Shown here piece after piece: positions 26,646 through 35,449 of a DNA stretch of 64,000 nt. The notes below the pieces were generated by a model that saw only the letters and a program-made list of their open reading frames with translations, was not told the origin of the DNA and did not search any database. Where the stretch lies: contig CALODP010000007.1 of the NCBI GenBank assembly GCA_942492055.1, positions 1-64,000 of the forward strand, in the 5' to 3' direction. The number at the start of each line of letters is the position of its first letter. Position 1 is the stretch's first letter. The stretch comes from CALODP01 sp942492055 (GTDB lineage: Bacteria; Bacteroidota; Ignavibacteria; Ignavibacteriales; Melioribacteraceae). The translations under genes and the position numbers were made by a program.

Positions 26646-27911
26646 TTACGAATACCTTGTTGTGGATACCTTTTCTTTAATTTCAAGCTTAATGTTCTCT
26701 AATAATTTCTTTTCATCAATATCCAATTTGTTAATATTATTTTCAACAAAATCCATGTATTTTTTCTGTTCTTTGTGCTCACCTTTCAAAAAGAATCCAT
26801 ACCCCAAATACATTGACGAACTAATAGTCTGACTATTAACAAATTTAAAATCAACTAAATTACTGAGCATTCTAATTCCAACATCAATCTCACCTTTTTC
26901 AATCAATACAGAACCTCTGGTCCCTTGAAATGATTTTTCGCTAGGCACAATATTATATGCTTTTTCAGAATATGTATCCGCATTTTCGATATCCCTAATT
27001 ATTAAATATATCCAGGCAATATTATTATACACTACTGCTTGATATTTCTTATCTTCTTTATTCTTAAGAGAATCAATAGTTTCTATTGAAAGCTCCAATG
27101 CTTTGAAATAATTACCTTTTTTTAGATACATCAATCCCAAATCAATCTTTATTCTAGTTTGTACTTCATCAAATCTTAAATATCGTTCGTAAATATCAAT
27201 CGCTTTATCATACTCTTTTGCCTCATAGTAATCAAACGCATCAAAAAGTTCACTTGTACATATTTCTTTATATATCTTTTCTCTATTTCTGAAAGGTAAT
27301 TTTAGAATTGTTAATCCATCATTTGCTATTTTGATGCCATTATAAGTTACTTTATAGGGTATAATAGAAAAGATTATCAAATAAACATTTGAAATAACAA
27401 ATGCGCTCCCGATATCAACTCCAAACTCACCAGATAAAAAGTCAAGATTTAGGCCATTAAAGAGGTAAATGGGATAAGCGAAAAAAATATTAAAAAGTAT
27501 TCCCCCTGAGACAAAAAACAAATATTTTATTTTGAGTAGTTTTTGATTAGGGAATATTGCGAAAGAAGCTCCACAGCAGAATAGAGAATTAATAATCACC
27601 TTAATTTTTGCTAGTTCGAATCTAAAAATTTCTTGCCCTTTCCCAAGTTCAAGTCTTCTTGGTTCTCCTCCTAAAATTTCCGCAAATACTAAGTGTCCAA
27701 TTTCATGAATTACAATTCCAACTTTGATGAATATGTATATCAACAAAAAGTAAATTATGCTATTGCAAAGTATATAATATTCTCCTCCGATAAATCTGAA
27801 TGATACTCCGAACATCAATACGATCCAGAAGAATTTCGGAAGTATTGTTAAAAATAATCTAGTTTTTTTCATAGTATTAGTATGTATCTTAAAGTTACCT
27901 ATAACAGTCAT
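26646..27911 (-). CDS. Site-2-protease-like membrane protein with TPR tail
   Basis: This 421-residue protein has several transmembrane helices in its first half and the zinc-protease motif HEIGH at residues 69-73 (VIHEIGHLVFAEILGG), which is the M50 signature. The classical second motif (an NPxxDG-type aspartate) is not evident, so the activity is uncertain. The cytoplasmic second half (from about 220) carries TPR-like helices (YDKAIDIYERYLRFDE, YFKALELSIETIDSL). ATG at 27911 is used here; Met14 (MKKTRLFL, 27872) is an equally good start. Fusion of an M50-type core with TPRs suggests regulated substrate recruitment, but no substrate can be proposed. Confidence 0.7.
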   Translation of the reverse strand: MTVIGNFKIHTNTMKKTRLFLTILPKFFWIVLMFGVSFRFIGGEYYILCNSIIYFLLIYIFIKVGIVIHEIGHLVFAEILGGEPRRLELGKGQEIFRFELAKIKVIINSLFCCGASFAIFPNQKLLKIKYLFFVSGGILFNIFFAYPIYLFNGLNLDFLSGEFGVDIGSAFVISNVYLIIFSIIPYKVTYNGIKIANDGLTILKLPFRNREKIYKEICTSELFDAFDYYEAKEYDKAIDIYERYLRFDEVQTRIKIDLGLMYLKKGNYFKALELSIETIDSLKNKEDKKYQAVVYNNIAWIYLIIRDIENADTYSEKAYNIVPSEKSFQGTRGSVLIEKGEIDVGIRMLSNLVDFKFVNSQTISSSMYLGYGFFLKGEHKEQKKYMDFVENNINKLDIDEKKLLENIKLEIKEKVSTTRYS

Positions 27912-28001
27912 GTCATGAAATAGATTTTCAGTAAATTAGAATAAAACCGATTTTGTTATCCCCTTTCCAAACTACATCTGTTTGTTGCTTAGAAAACTTC
28001 A

Positions 28002-28385
28002 TCAATTATTACTCGGAACAATATTTTTTTTACTCATCATAAACTTTATTAAAAAGGCCACCACAAAAATAACCAAGAGCGGAACTGATAATTTCCACCC
28101 AACCTCCCATGCCGTCCATGTAATATCGTATGCTACTTTAATAAGACAATCCGAAAAATATTCATTATTATTTTTGATATACTCGGCTGTCTCTTTACGC
28201 ATTAGGATTGTGCTTACAACTCCTACGAATAATGGGAGCAACGCAATAAGAATAGAATAGACAAACTTCCGAATATTTTTAATTAGAGCAATGGCAAGTA
28301 TTAATCCGGCAAATGATACCATAGAGGTAGTCAAAATAATGTAACCATATATTCCGCTGACAACAAAAGCCCATTGAAATCCCAT
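28002..28385 (-). CDS. Small integral membrane protein, unknown
   Basis: A 127-residue protein with about four hydrophobic helices (near residues 6-34, 40-60, 80-95 and 100-118) and a polar loop with RKETAEYIKNNNEYF. The overall pattern faintly recalls short MotA/TolQ/ExbB-like proteins but lacks a convincing motif, so I leave it unnamed. It is the first gene after the long gene-poor stretch. Confidence 0.6.
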   Translation of the reverse strand: MGFQWAFVVSGIYGYIILTTSMVSFAGLILAIALIKNIRKFVYSILIALLPLFVGVVSTILMRKETAEYIKNNNEYFSDCLIKVAYDITWTAWEVGWKLSVPLLVIFVVAFLIKFMMSKKNIVPSNN

Positions 28386-29590
28386 CTTATTTTCCTTTTT
28401 TATTTGTCGATTAATTATGTTAAATAATCCCGAACATCATTCTATATAACAACTCAATAATTATAATAATAAATTATATCATTGAGTTGTTTAATTCAAC
28501 TATATAATTCAAATTTGAACGCAAACATATCCTTTCCAATGTTTTTCGAATCTATTTATATCTCTTATTCATATCTCCTTTGCGTGAAAGACACAAATTA
28601 TTCCCAAATAAGTGAATCGAACATGGAAATGACACAAAACAACAAAGAAAGGCAAAAACCGAAATAATCGAGCGTTAACGATGCTGGAAGTATCGAAAAT
28701 ACTTCAAATAATCCTCCGTCAAGAAATAATCTCTTACTTACAAAGAAAAAATCACGCAAATTAATTACCGACTCATTATTATGACAAATATCGGGCAAAT
28801 AAATCAGGAATAAGACGAAAAAAAATATTATACGAGTAACTGGCACTTGAATAGAACAAACGTGGCAGAAAAAGTGACGATTTGTCGAAGAATGTCATAA
28901 AAACGTAAAAAACATTACACATGAGAAAAAAAAATGACTTTTGATCGGTGCAATATCATTTTTTTTTCGTTTTAGTCACGTTTTGTTCATAATAATCCTA
29001 TTCGAAGCCTAATCGGTTCTTTTCCGAGCATCGTCGGTCATATTTTTCGCAAATTTGTCACATTTTCGGCATTTTTGCCTCATATTCTACATTTTCGTCA
29101 TTGCAAAAATCATTTGGATTGCTGTCGAACATCTTTTTGCCATGCTAGATTAAAAATGATAGCATTCGGGAGGAAATTGTCAATTAAAATATGAATATCA
29201 TGATTTGCCGTAGATTGGTCTTACATTTTCAGCAAAACTGTTAATTTAGTGGATATTTTGGCATCCCGATTTGGTTTTCTACTAATTATGCAACACACAT
29301 ACATGTTTGGAGAGGAAGCGAGGTTTTTCGAAGAACATTAACTTCTTTTCGTAGGCTTACTTCGACTCCCTTTCGACAATGCCTTTTTTCCCCGACATTC
29401 AAAGAATCTCCGTCTCGGAAATTATACGAACTGAGCGTTAAAAAAGAGATACTGTTTGAGTGGAACGTTCTCTGTTCCGCGAGTTTATGAAGAGACTGGA
29501 ATTTCATTCTCTTTCGATTCTTTTTCATACTCGAAAAATAGATTTTTGCTCGATGGAGACCAAACTTTGATCTCCGGAGAGTGAATTTTA
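28386..29590. other. 1.2-kb gene-poor stretch
   Basis: No convincing gene was found on either strand; the open frames here are short, AT-driven and without ribosome binding sites. It holds a long inverted repeat (28449-28490), a 12-bp palindrome TTCAAATTTGAA (28508-28519), short stems such as GGAAC/GTTCC near 29462-29476 and GGAGA/TCTCC near 29552-29573, and many TTTTCG-type runs around 28960-29110. It could be decayed mobile DNA or regulatory sequence. Confidence 0.5.
28449..28490. repeat. Inverted repeat ACAACTCAAT/ATTGAGTTGT
   Basis: Perfect 10-bp arms at 28449-28458 and 28481-28490 enclose 22 AT-only-rich bases. It lies 64 nt upstream of the minus-strand 127-residue gene. It could be a terminator for an RNA entering from the right or a protein-binding site; no T tract follows on the minus strand. 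Confidence 0.5.
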
Positions 29591-29658
29591 ATATCCATTT
29601 AGTAATAATTTATCAATGGGGAAAATTTATTTATCTCATGATACTGATTTTTATTCTA
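29591..29658. repeat. 68-nt dispersed repeat, copy 2
   Basis: Ungapped alignment to 393-460 with 14 differences. It overlaps the stop codon and last codons of the DUF262 gene (29651 onward) and extends into the region downstream of it. The palindrome of copy 1 is degenerate here. Confidence 0.7.
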
Positions 29659-31450
29659 TCGATTCATAATATTTTCTAATCTTTTTGGCAATCAAACTTC
29701 TCCGTTCCAAGATGAAATCTTGATAATTCTCATGAGTCATGTCGAAGATACTTGATGGAATGCAATTTTCCTTCATATTTCTCATTAAATCATCCAGATC
29801 TTTTATTCCACCATATTTCAATTCCCCTCCATTTGATTGATTTTGTATTTCGGAAAAATAATCAAATGGAGCTTTCTTCCCTATCTTGATGTTTATCTCA
29901 CTCTGAGTATATGCATAATTAGCAATCTGATTATACTGACTTCTCTGCATCCCCTCTTTTTTCAAATACTCTCTTGGGAATAAATGATGAACGTCACCAC
30001 GTTGCTCAATCAAGTCTTTCACCGTTATTCTCTTCGATAAAAAACCTCTATCATTAAACTTACATTGCGCCGCAAGGAATACATTAAAAACAGGACTGCT
30101 TGCCACAGAAGTATTTAATCTTTGGTACAATTCCGCATTCCAAAATGCTTCTGATAATCGAGCCGCTTCCACATCATTCAAGTACTCTCCGAAATCTCTG
30201 GTATCAGCGTTTTTTATATCATAATCGAAAATACTTTCCGGAGATCCGGAGTATCGACCTGTCAGAATAGAAAGAACAAACCATTTTTGCACATATTTTT
30301 CAATCAAAGCAGAATTATAATTTTGCTCTTTTAACTTTAGATAGAGAACATAAGCGAAGTTCAGTGCATTTTGAGAGCGTATTAGTTTTTCGTGAACAAA
30401 TCCGGCCGACTTAATAATCATTAGGAATCGTTTGAAATTAGTTTCATTAATAAATCCGACTACACCTTCTTTTAGTTTTGCGTATGAATCAACGGCAATC
30501 TCTTCCTCAAACCCACGAGTCTCAAAATTTCTACCGGATAATAGACTTACTAAATCACTTAACCGACCTCGAGCAAATTTAAAAGTAAACGCAACTCTTA
30601 ATACATCTTTATAAGAAGGGTCATACAAGGAATCATTCTCATTTTTCAGCCATGAAATCATGGAGAAGTATTCTGTTTTTACAAATTCTTTGTCAAACTC
30701 AGCAATAGTGCTATAAAATTCGGGAGCTACCGCAAGATGGCTAAAATAATCAATACACTTACGTAATACATTCCCGCCATTAACTTCGTTTGCAGCGATT
30801 TTCGACATAACAAAATCTGCCTGACTTAACTCAACCCCCTGACTGTTAATACGAATAAAAATCTCCGTTACTTTCTCTATGTCAAGGTCTCCGGCAAGTT
30901 CAATTAAACCAATTTGCTTTTTGGTTATGGACTTTAGTTTTTCCAACACATCTTCGATCTTTTCTTCATTAACATCAGGGTTCGCTTCGCAATACTCTCG
31001 GATTACTTTTGATAATCGAATTTCATTTGTGATTATTGGAGAAATATTATCTAACCATTTTTTGTCCTTCTCAATTGCCGGATTAAGAACCTCAAAGCGT
31101 TCTTCAATCGGGTTAAAGGCAATCTGAATATTTATCCGTTTATAATCACTGTCTATTATTTGCTGCCCAAGAACAGCAGCGCTTAATGCAGTAACCCTTT
31201 GTTGACCATCTATTAAAATTCGTTTCCCTTCCGCAATTGTACCGTCCTTTAATCTAACGTTTGGGTTTCGCCATGCAATAATGTATCCGACCGGATAGCC
31301 TTGATATAAACTATCCATTAAGTCCCGAACTTTTGATGAATTCCAAACAAATGGTCTTTGAATCTCGGGTATAGCAATCTCTCCAGATTTAACCCAAGTG
31401 ATTATGGACTCAATCAGATGCTGATTTACAGAATATTTTTGTTCACTCAT
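29651..31450 (-). CDS. DUF262 (GmrSD-like) putative defence nuclease
   Basis: A 599-residue protein of the GmrSD/DUF262 class. The N-terminal DUF262 domain has the ParB-related nucleotide-binding motif DGQQR at residues 81-85 (RILIDGQQRVTAL), preceded by IPEIQRPFVWN. The C-terminal part has an HNH/DUF1524-like motif with His488-His489 (VHHLFPREYL) and downstream asparagines (QIANYAYTQSEIN). GmrSD proteins are type IV restriction enzymes that cut modified phage DNA; SspE and BrxU share this architecture. Here the gene stands alone, without dnd/ssp or BREX genes nearby. It is therefore a likely stand-alone anti-phage nuclease, by inference. The last codons lie in the 68-nt repeat. Confidence 0.85.
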   Translation of the reverse strand: MSEQKYSVNQHLIESIITWVKSGEIAIPEIQRPFVWNSSKVRDLMDSLYQGYPVGYIIAWRNPNVRLKDGTIAEGKRILIDGQQRVTALSAAVLGQQIIDSDYKRINIQIAFNPIEERFEVLNPAIEKDKKWLDNISPIITNEIRLSKVIREYCEANPDVNEEKIEDVLEKLKSITKKQIGLIELAGDLDIEKVTEIFIRINSQGVELSQADFVMSKIAANEVNGGNVLRKCIDYFSHLAVAPEFYSTIAEFDKEFVKTEYFSMISWLKNENDSLYDPSYKDVLRVAFTFKFARGRLSDLVSLLSGRNFETRGFEEEIAVDSYAKLKEGVVGFINETNFKRFLMIIKSAGFVHEKLIRSQNALNFAYVLYLKLKEQNYNSALIEKYVQKWFVLSILTGRYSGSPESIFDYDIKNADTRDFGEYLNDVEAARLSEAFWNAELYQRLNTSVASSPVFNVFLAAQCKFNDRGFLSKRITVKDLIEQRGDVHHLFPREYLKKEGMQRSQYNQIANYAYTQSEINIKIGKKAPFDYFSEIQNQSNGGELKYGGIKDLDDLMRNMKENCIPSSIFDMTHENYQDFILERRSLIAKKIRKYYESIE

Positions 31451-31495
31451 GACTGTAAGTTTCTCTGTTTCTAGTTAGAGATAAAATTTTTGGCC

Positions 31496-33055
31496 TCAAT
31501 TATTTTCATTATTATTACTCCTTATCTGCGGATTCAACATTTTCTCTATCTCTTCTCCCTTAATCATAATAGCTTTTACAAGCTGTTCGTCATTTTTAAG
31601 TCTAATCAGAAAAGCGGCCTCTTTTCCCCAAAGAATTTCGGCGATACTCCCCTTTAACTCTATAGCTACCTCTTCGGAATATTCCAATCCTTTCGGGCAA
31701 GCGTTCGTTTCAGTCAATAATTCATTTACTCTCTTAAATTCGGAATCTGTTACTTCGAATCGGGTAGAAAAATCGGAGAAATATTTATACCGCTCCTTCA
31801 TATCAGAAGAATCGGCGAGAAGTCTTGTAGCGAAATTTGTATAATAGATTCTCAAATCGTTTCGTCCGATGGAATCGGGAATAGTACTACTGTTCTCTAA
31901 GAAAATATCAGGAATAATACCTCCACCGGTATATACTTTTCTCTTATTCCCGGAATAGACTACTTCCCTCTCCTTGTAATTAGTTGAGTCGGTTTTGTAG
32001 ATCTCGTTATAATACTCATTGAAAGATTTTCCTTTATACTCTCTCTGTATAATTCTACCGGAAGGAGTAACGTATCTTCCAATCGTAAGAAGAAGAGCAC
32101 CGTTATCTATAAGAAACACTCCCTGAATCAATCCCTTTCCGAATGTATTTGTTCCGAGCAATAAAGCTCTGTCGTTATCTTGCAAAGCACCGGAAAAAAG
32201 TTCCGAAGCGCTTGCCGAACTTCGGTTAACAAGAATAATAGTAGGTATCTTAAAGAAACCCTCCTCTTCCGCAACAAAAGTATTTTTTATTCCCTCTTTC
32301 CTGCCATTTGTCTTAGCGATAGTATCTTTTTCGGCGAGGAAATACTCTACAGCCTTAACGGTGTTTTGCATTTCACCGCCGGGATTATTACGTAGGTCTA
32401 TTATTAATTTGTCAGTGCTTTCCTGATCTATCTTGTCGAGAGCGTCATAAAGCTCTTCGGCGGTTTTGGATGTAAATTCCGTACATTTTATATAAACCGA
32501 GTTACGCCCGACACGCGCAAATCGGTTTATCGATTTATGTTCCAGCTCTTCTCTTTCAAGCTCAATGGTTAGGGTTTCGTTGGTAATTCTTCTGTAAATC
32601 TCAAATTCCACCGAACTCCCTTCCTCGCCAAATGCTAATATTTTCAGTTCGGGAAGAGTCTTTTTAGCGGTTGATTCTCCATTAATCTTCTTGATGATAT
32701 CCCCCGGCTGAATTCCCTCATCCTCAGCATCGCTCTCTTCAACGACACTAATGATAATCGGGTATTCAGAAGTAAGAGCTATCTCGATACCAACTCCATA
32801 CCCTTTGCCTGAAGTAATAGCCTTGAAACTATTATAATCCTCTTCAACAAGATAAGAACAATGAGGATCGAGAGCGTTCAATAATCCATTAATAGCGTTC
32901 GGAATCATCTTCCCGCTTTCAGCTTCGTCAACATAATTCGCTCTAACATGATTAATCACCTCGGAAAAGAGCTTGATGTCTCTGTACATTTGCCCGAATG
33001 TGAAGTTGGCGGATAATAGCACCCCGATAAACAATAATTTTGCTATTCTATTCAT
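31496..33055 (-). CDS. S41-family carboxyl-terminal processing protease
   Basis: This 519-residue exported protease has a signal peptide (to about residue 21), an N-terminal helical region (VRANYVDEAE ... ALDPHCSYL), a PDZ domain (about 85-165, GKGYGVGIEI, IQPGDIIKKINGE) and the S41 catalytic domain. The catalytic dyad is visible: Ser282 in SASASELF and Lys307 in TFGKGLIQ, exactly 25 residues apart as in CtpA/Prc. It would trim C-termini of periplasmic or outer-membrane proteins. It follows the TPR lipoprotein gene by one nucleotide, suggesting that the lipoprotein may act as a scaffold or adaptor, as NlpI does for Prc; that link is inference. Confidence 0.93.
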   Translation of the reverse strand: MNRIAKLLFIGVLLSANFTFGQMYRDIKLFSEVINHVRANYVDEAESGKMIPNAINGLLNALDPHCSYLVEEDYNSFKAITSGKGYGVGIEIALTSEYPIIISVVEESDAEDEGIQPGDIIKKINGESTAKKTLPELKILAFGEEGSSVEFEIYRRITNETLTIELEREELEHKSINRFARVGRNSVYIKCTEFTSKTAEELYDALDKIDQESTDKLIIDLRNNPGGEMQNTVKAVEYFLAEKDTIAKTNGRKEGIKNTFVAEEEGFFKIPTIILVNRSSASASELFSGALQDNDRALLLGTNTFGKGLIQGVFLIDNGALLLTIGRYVTPSGRIIQREYKGKSFNEYYNEIYKTDSTNYKEREVVYSGNKRKVYTGGGIIPDIFLENSSTIPDSIGRNDLRIYYTNFATRLLADSSDMKERYKYFSDFSTRFEVTDSEFKRVNELLTETNACPKGLEYSEEVAIELKGSIAEILWGKEAAFLIRLKNDEQLVKAIMIKGEEIEKMLNPQIRSNNNENN

Positions 33056-33056
33056 T

Positions 33057-34214
33057 TTAATTCCATTGAGCTATTTTGGATCTGGTTTTCTCTATTAAAG
33101 CGTGTTCGCTATTTCTGGCTCTTTTGAAAAACAATTCGTAATATTTCTTCGCTTCCCCTTTATTCCCTAAGCTTTCATAAATCAGGGCAAGATTAAAGCA
33201 AGATTTGAAGGAATACTTATTGTTTTCGATATCTGTTTTGTAAGCCTCTATTGCCTGATTTATCTTCCCAAGCTTTACGGAGAAAACACCTTTGTTAAAG
33301 AGAAGAAGCGGATCATCAGGATTTATCAGTAATGCCGATTCTATTTCGCTAAGGGCTTCCTTGAAATTATTCTTTTTCAAATAAATATTCGAAAGCTGAA
33401 AATGAGCCATGTAGAGAGACATATCTTCGAGTAACGCTTTTTCGAAATTCTCCTTCGCCTCGTCATAATTTTCTACCAACATATATATTGAGCCGATTAA
33501 GAAATAATACTCCGCTGTTTCCTGATAAACCGGAAGGATTTTGTCTTTATTCAATTTTTCATTAGCAATAATCAGCGAATCAAGATCATATGCCGCCTGT
33601 TCATACTCTTTCTTTTGCACCCTCGCAAGAGCTCTTACATACCTTGCTTGTTCGAAATCTTCTTTTACTGAAAGAGAATACGTCAGCTTTTTATCAGCTT
33701 CTTCGTAATTTCCCAAGAAAAACTCTTCGAATCCGTCGTAAAATATCTTGTAATAGAGATCATAGAATTCCTGCAAATAAACATTGGAAGCGGTTTCTCT
33801 TCTTGTTAATAGCAATGTTCCCAATTTCCACTCGAAAAACGGATTATACATAAATGCCTTTTGAAAGGCACCTTTAAGATAATCGACTTTGGCCTTGTAG
33901 TCCTTATCCGGCTCATCTTTTAACATTTGCTTTCTAAGCTTTTTATCTCGCAAAATCTCCGAGCAATATATTCCGAAATAAGCCTCTGAAAAATGTGAGT
34001 CTCTTACTGTAGCTTCTTTGAAAGCCACTAGAGCTTTATCGTATTGCTCTTCCGAATAATATTTTACTCCGAGATTATAATGAGCAGTCGGATTATTCGG
34101 ATCAATTTCCGCTGCCTTATTCAACTCCTCAAAAGTTTCTTTTACCATCACTTTCGGCCCGCAAGCATAAACAATAAACATAATCATCAACAAGAAAAAG
34201 TATCTCACTTTCAT
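33057..34214 (-). CDS. TPR-repeat lipoprotein next to the S41 protease
   Basis: A 385-residue lipoprotein with lipobox IVYAC (Cys18) and about seven TPR units (PTAHYNLGVKYYSEEQYDKA, YDEAKENFEKALLEDMSLY, FKEALSEIESALLINPDDP). Its stop codon is one base before the start of the S41 protease gene. In proteobacteria the TPR lipoprotein NlpI recruits the S41 protease Prc, so a similar pair is conceivable here; the sequence itself does not show the interaction. Confidence 0.85.
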   Translation of the reverse strand: MKVRYFFLLMIMFIVYACGPKVMVKETFEELNKAAEIDPNNPTAHYNLGVKYYSEEQYDKALVAFKEATVRDSHFSEAYFGIYCSEILRDKKLRKQMLKDEPDKDYKAKVDYLKGAFQKAFMYNPFFEWKLGTLLLTRRETASNVYLQEFYDLYYKIFYDGFEEFFLGNYEEADKKLTYSLSVKEDFEQARYVRALARVQKKEYEQAAYDLDSLIIANEKLNKDKILPVYQETAEYYFLIGSIYMLVENYDEAKENFEKALLEDMSLYMAHFQLSNIYLKKNNFKEALSEIESALLINPDDPLLLFNKGVFSVKLGKINQAIEAYKTDIENNKYSFKSCFNLALIYESLGNKGEAKKYYELFFKRARNSEHALIEKTRSKIAQWN

Positions 34215-34335
34215 AAATCCCCTCTGAATGGAAATAATTCTTTTAATTCACTATATAACATTCACCATTGAATGTCTTTAATTTATCAATATTTCTAACA
34301 GATTTTAAAATAGCCATATATTTAATAAAATATAA

Positions 34336-34370
34336 CAAAAAAAGCCCTTATGAAATCACAAGGGCTCTTT
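34336..34370 (-). terminator. Terminator of the 286-residue lipoprotein gene
   Basis: Stem 34343-34349 with 34360-34366 (AGCCCTT/AAGGGCT), followed on the minus strand by seven T. It also has T on the other strand, but no plus-strand gene ends here. Confidence 0.8.
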
Positions 34371-34392
34371 TATATTAAACTATAGTATGGTC

Positions 34393-35253
34393 TTACATTG
34401 GGTTCTTCAGAGTGATAATTTTCGGAGCACCGACTGTTCCGTATAGAGCCAAACGCAGATCTTGTTTCAAATACTCTTGAGCTTCATATAGGAATGAAAT
34501 AGGAATCTCTATGGAGAAGTTACCGTTAGCGTCTATCTTTAATTCGTTTGAGGAAACGCTCCCCTCACCAAATGTTTCGTATTTTATTCTGTACCCGTTG
34601 GTATTCCCCTTTATTTTTACTTTGAGAGCGCTAAGGCTTTCTTCGATATCATATATCCAGACGACATCTGTGATATTGATTTTCAAATTTTCAACAACGC
34701 CATTTGTGTATTCAATCAACCCGCAAGCTGCTTTTGGAAGAAATGATCCGTTCTCTTCTTCGAAAATGCTAATAAATCCTTTCTCTTTTCCGGTTACATC
34801 AAAAGTATATTTCAAAGTATATTCGTCACCGGTAATATCAAGAGTATCTTTCTTCGAAAGGGTTACATATTTCCCATCAATATTAACTCCGTATTCCTTA
34901 CCTATTTCGCAATTCTTAACAACGACTTCCATAATGTCGCTATCGGCATCCATCACAACAGGAATAATGCTTTCCTTATATGATTGATAAGCTTTTTCAG
35001 GAAAAAGGCAATCCCCGACAAAATATTCACCGGCAGTATAAGCGACATTATTCATATCCATTTCAAGTTCCGGAGAAACCAAAACTTCGTAGGCCTCTTT
35101 TGCGGTGGAATATAGTTTGTTAATCGCTTCCCCTTCCATAGTTTTCGAATCCAGAATACCGAGAGCTTCAAGAACCTGTTTGGTATCCTCATCGCAACTG
35201 ATCATTAAAACAGAACAAAGCGTGATAAAAATAAGTAGTAAAGATTTCTTCAT
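34393..35253 (-). CDS. Lipoprotein of unknown function
   Basis: A 286-residue lipoprotein with lipobox LMISC (Cys20) followed by an acidic linker (DEDTKQ). The rest alternates an N-terminal helical part (about 25-110) with beta-rich segments (EYTLKYTFDVTGKEKG, NGYRIKYETFGEGS, GNFSIEIPISFLY). No known domain is recognised. It is monocistronic, with its own terminator, and divergent from aspA with about 196 AT-rich bases between. Confidence 0.7.
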   Translation of the reverse strand: MKKSLLLIFITLCSVLMISCDEDTKQVLEALGILDSKTMEGEAINKLYSTAKEAYEVLVSPELEMDMNNVAYTAGEYFVGDCLFPEKAYQSYKESIIPVVMDADSDIMEVVVKNCEIGKEYGVNIDGKYVTLSKKDTLDITGDEYTLKYTFDVTGKEKGFISIFEEENGSFLPKAACGLIEYTNGVVENLKINITDVVWIYDIEESLSALKVKIKGNTNGYRIKYETFGEGSVSSNELKIDANGNFSIEIPISFLYEAQEYLKQDLRLALYGTVGAPKIITLKNPM

Positions 35254-35449
35254 AATTTTCCCATATTATTTCAGAATTAGCAGTATTATTTCTTTAGTAA
35301 TAAAAAATAAATTTTCGCAGTTCGAATTTTACCATTTCCATATTTATTATTCAATTAATATTATTCTTTTCTCCCAAAGAAAAATGATAACAGATGCCTC
35401 TTGTTCTTTCTTTTGCTATATTTGTTCGTACTTATTAGGAGATGATAAT

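Noticed and set aside
28598..28846. 82-codon minus-strand frame in the gene-poor region
   Set aside because: Composition is driven by AT-rich sequence, with no ribosome binding site and no recognisable pattern.
29286..29528. 80-codon minus-strand frame in the gene-poor region
   Set aside because: No family signature and no start signal. It may be decayed DNA but cannot be supported as a gene.
35105..35449. Upstream extension of aspA by 115 codons
   Set aside because: It reads antisense through the start of the lipoprotein gene and the promoter region, and the ATG at 35450 has a good ribosome binding site and the canonical AspA N-terminus.
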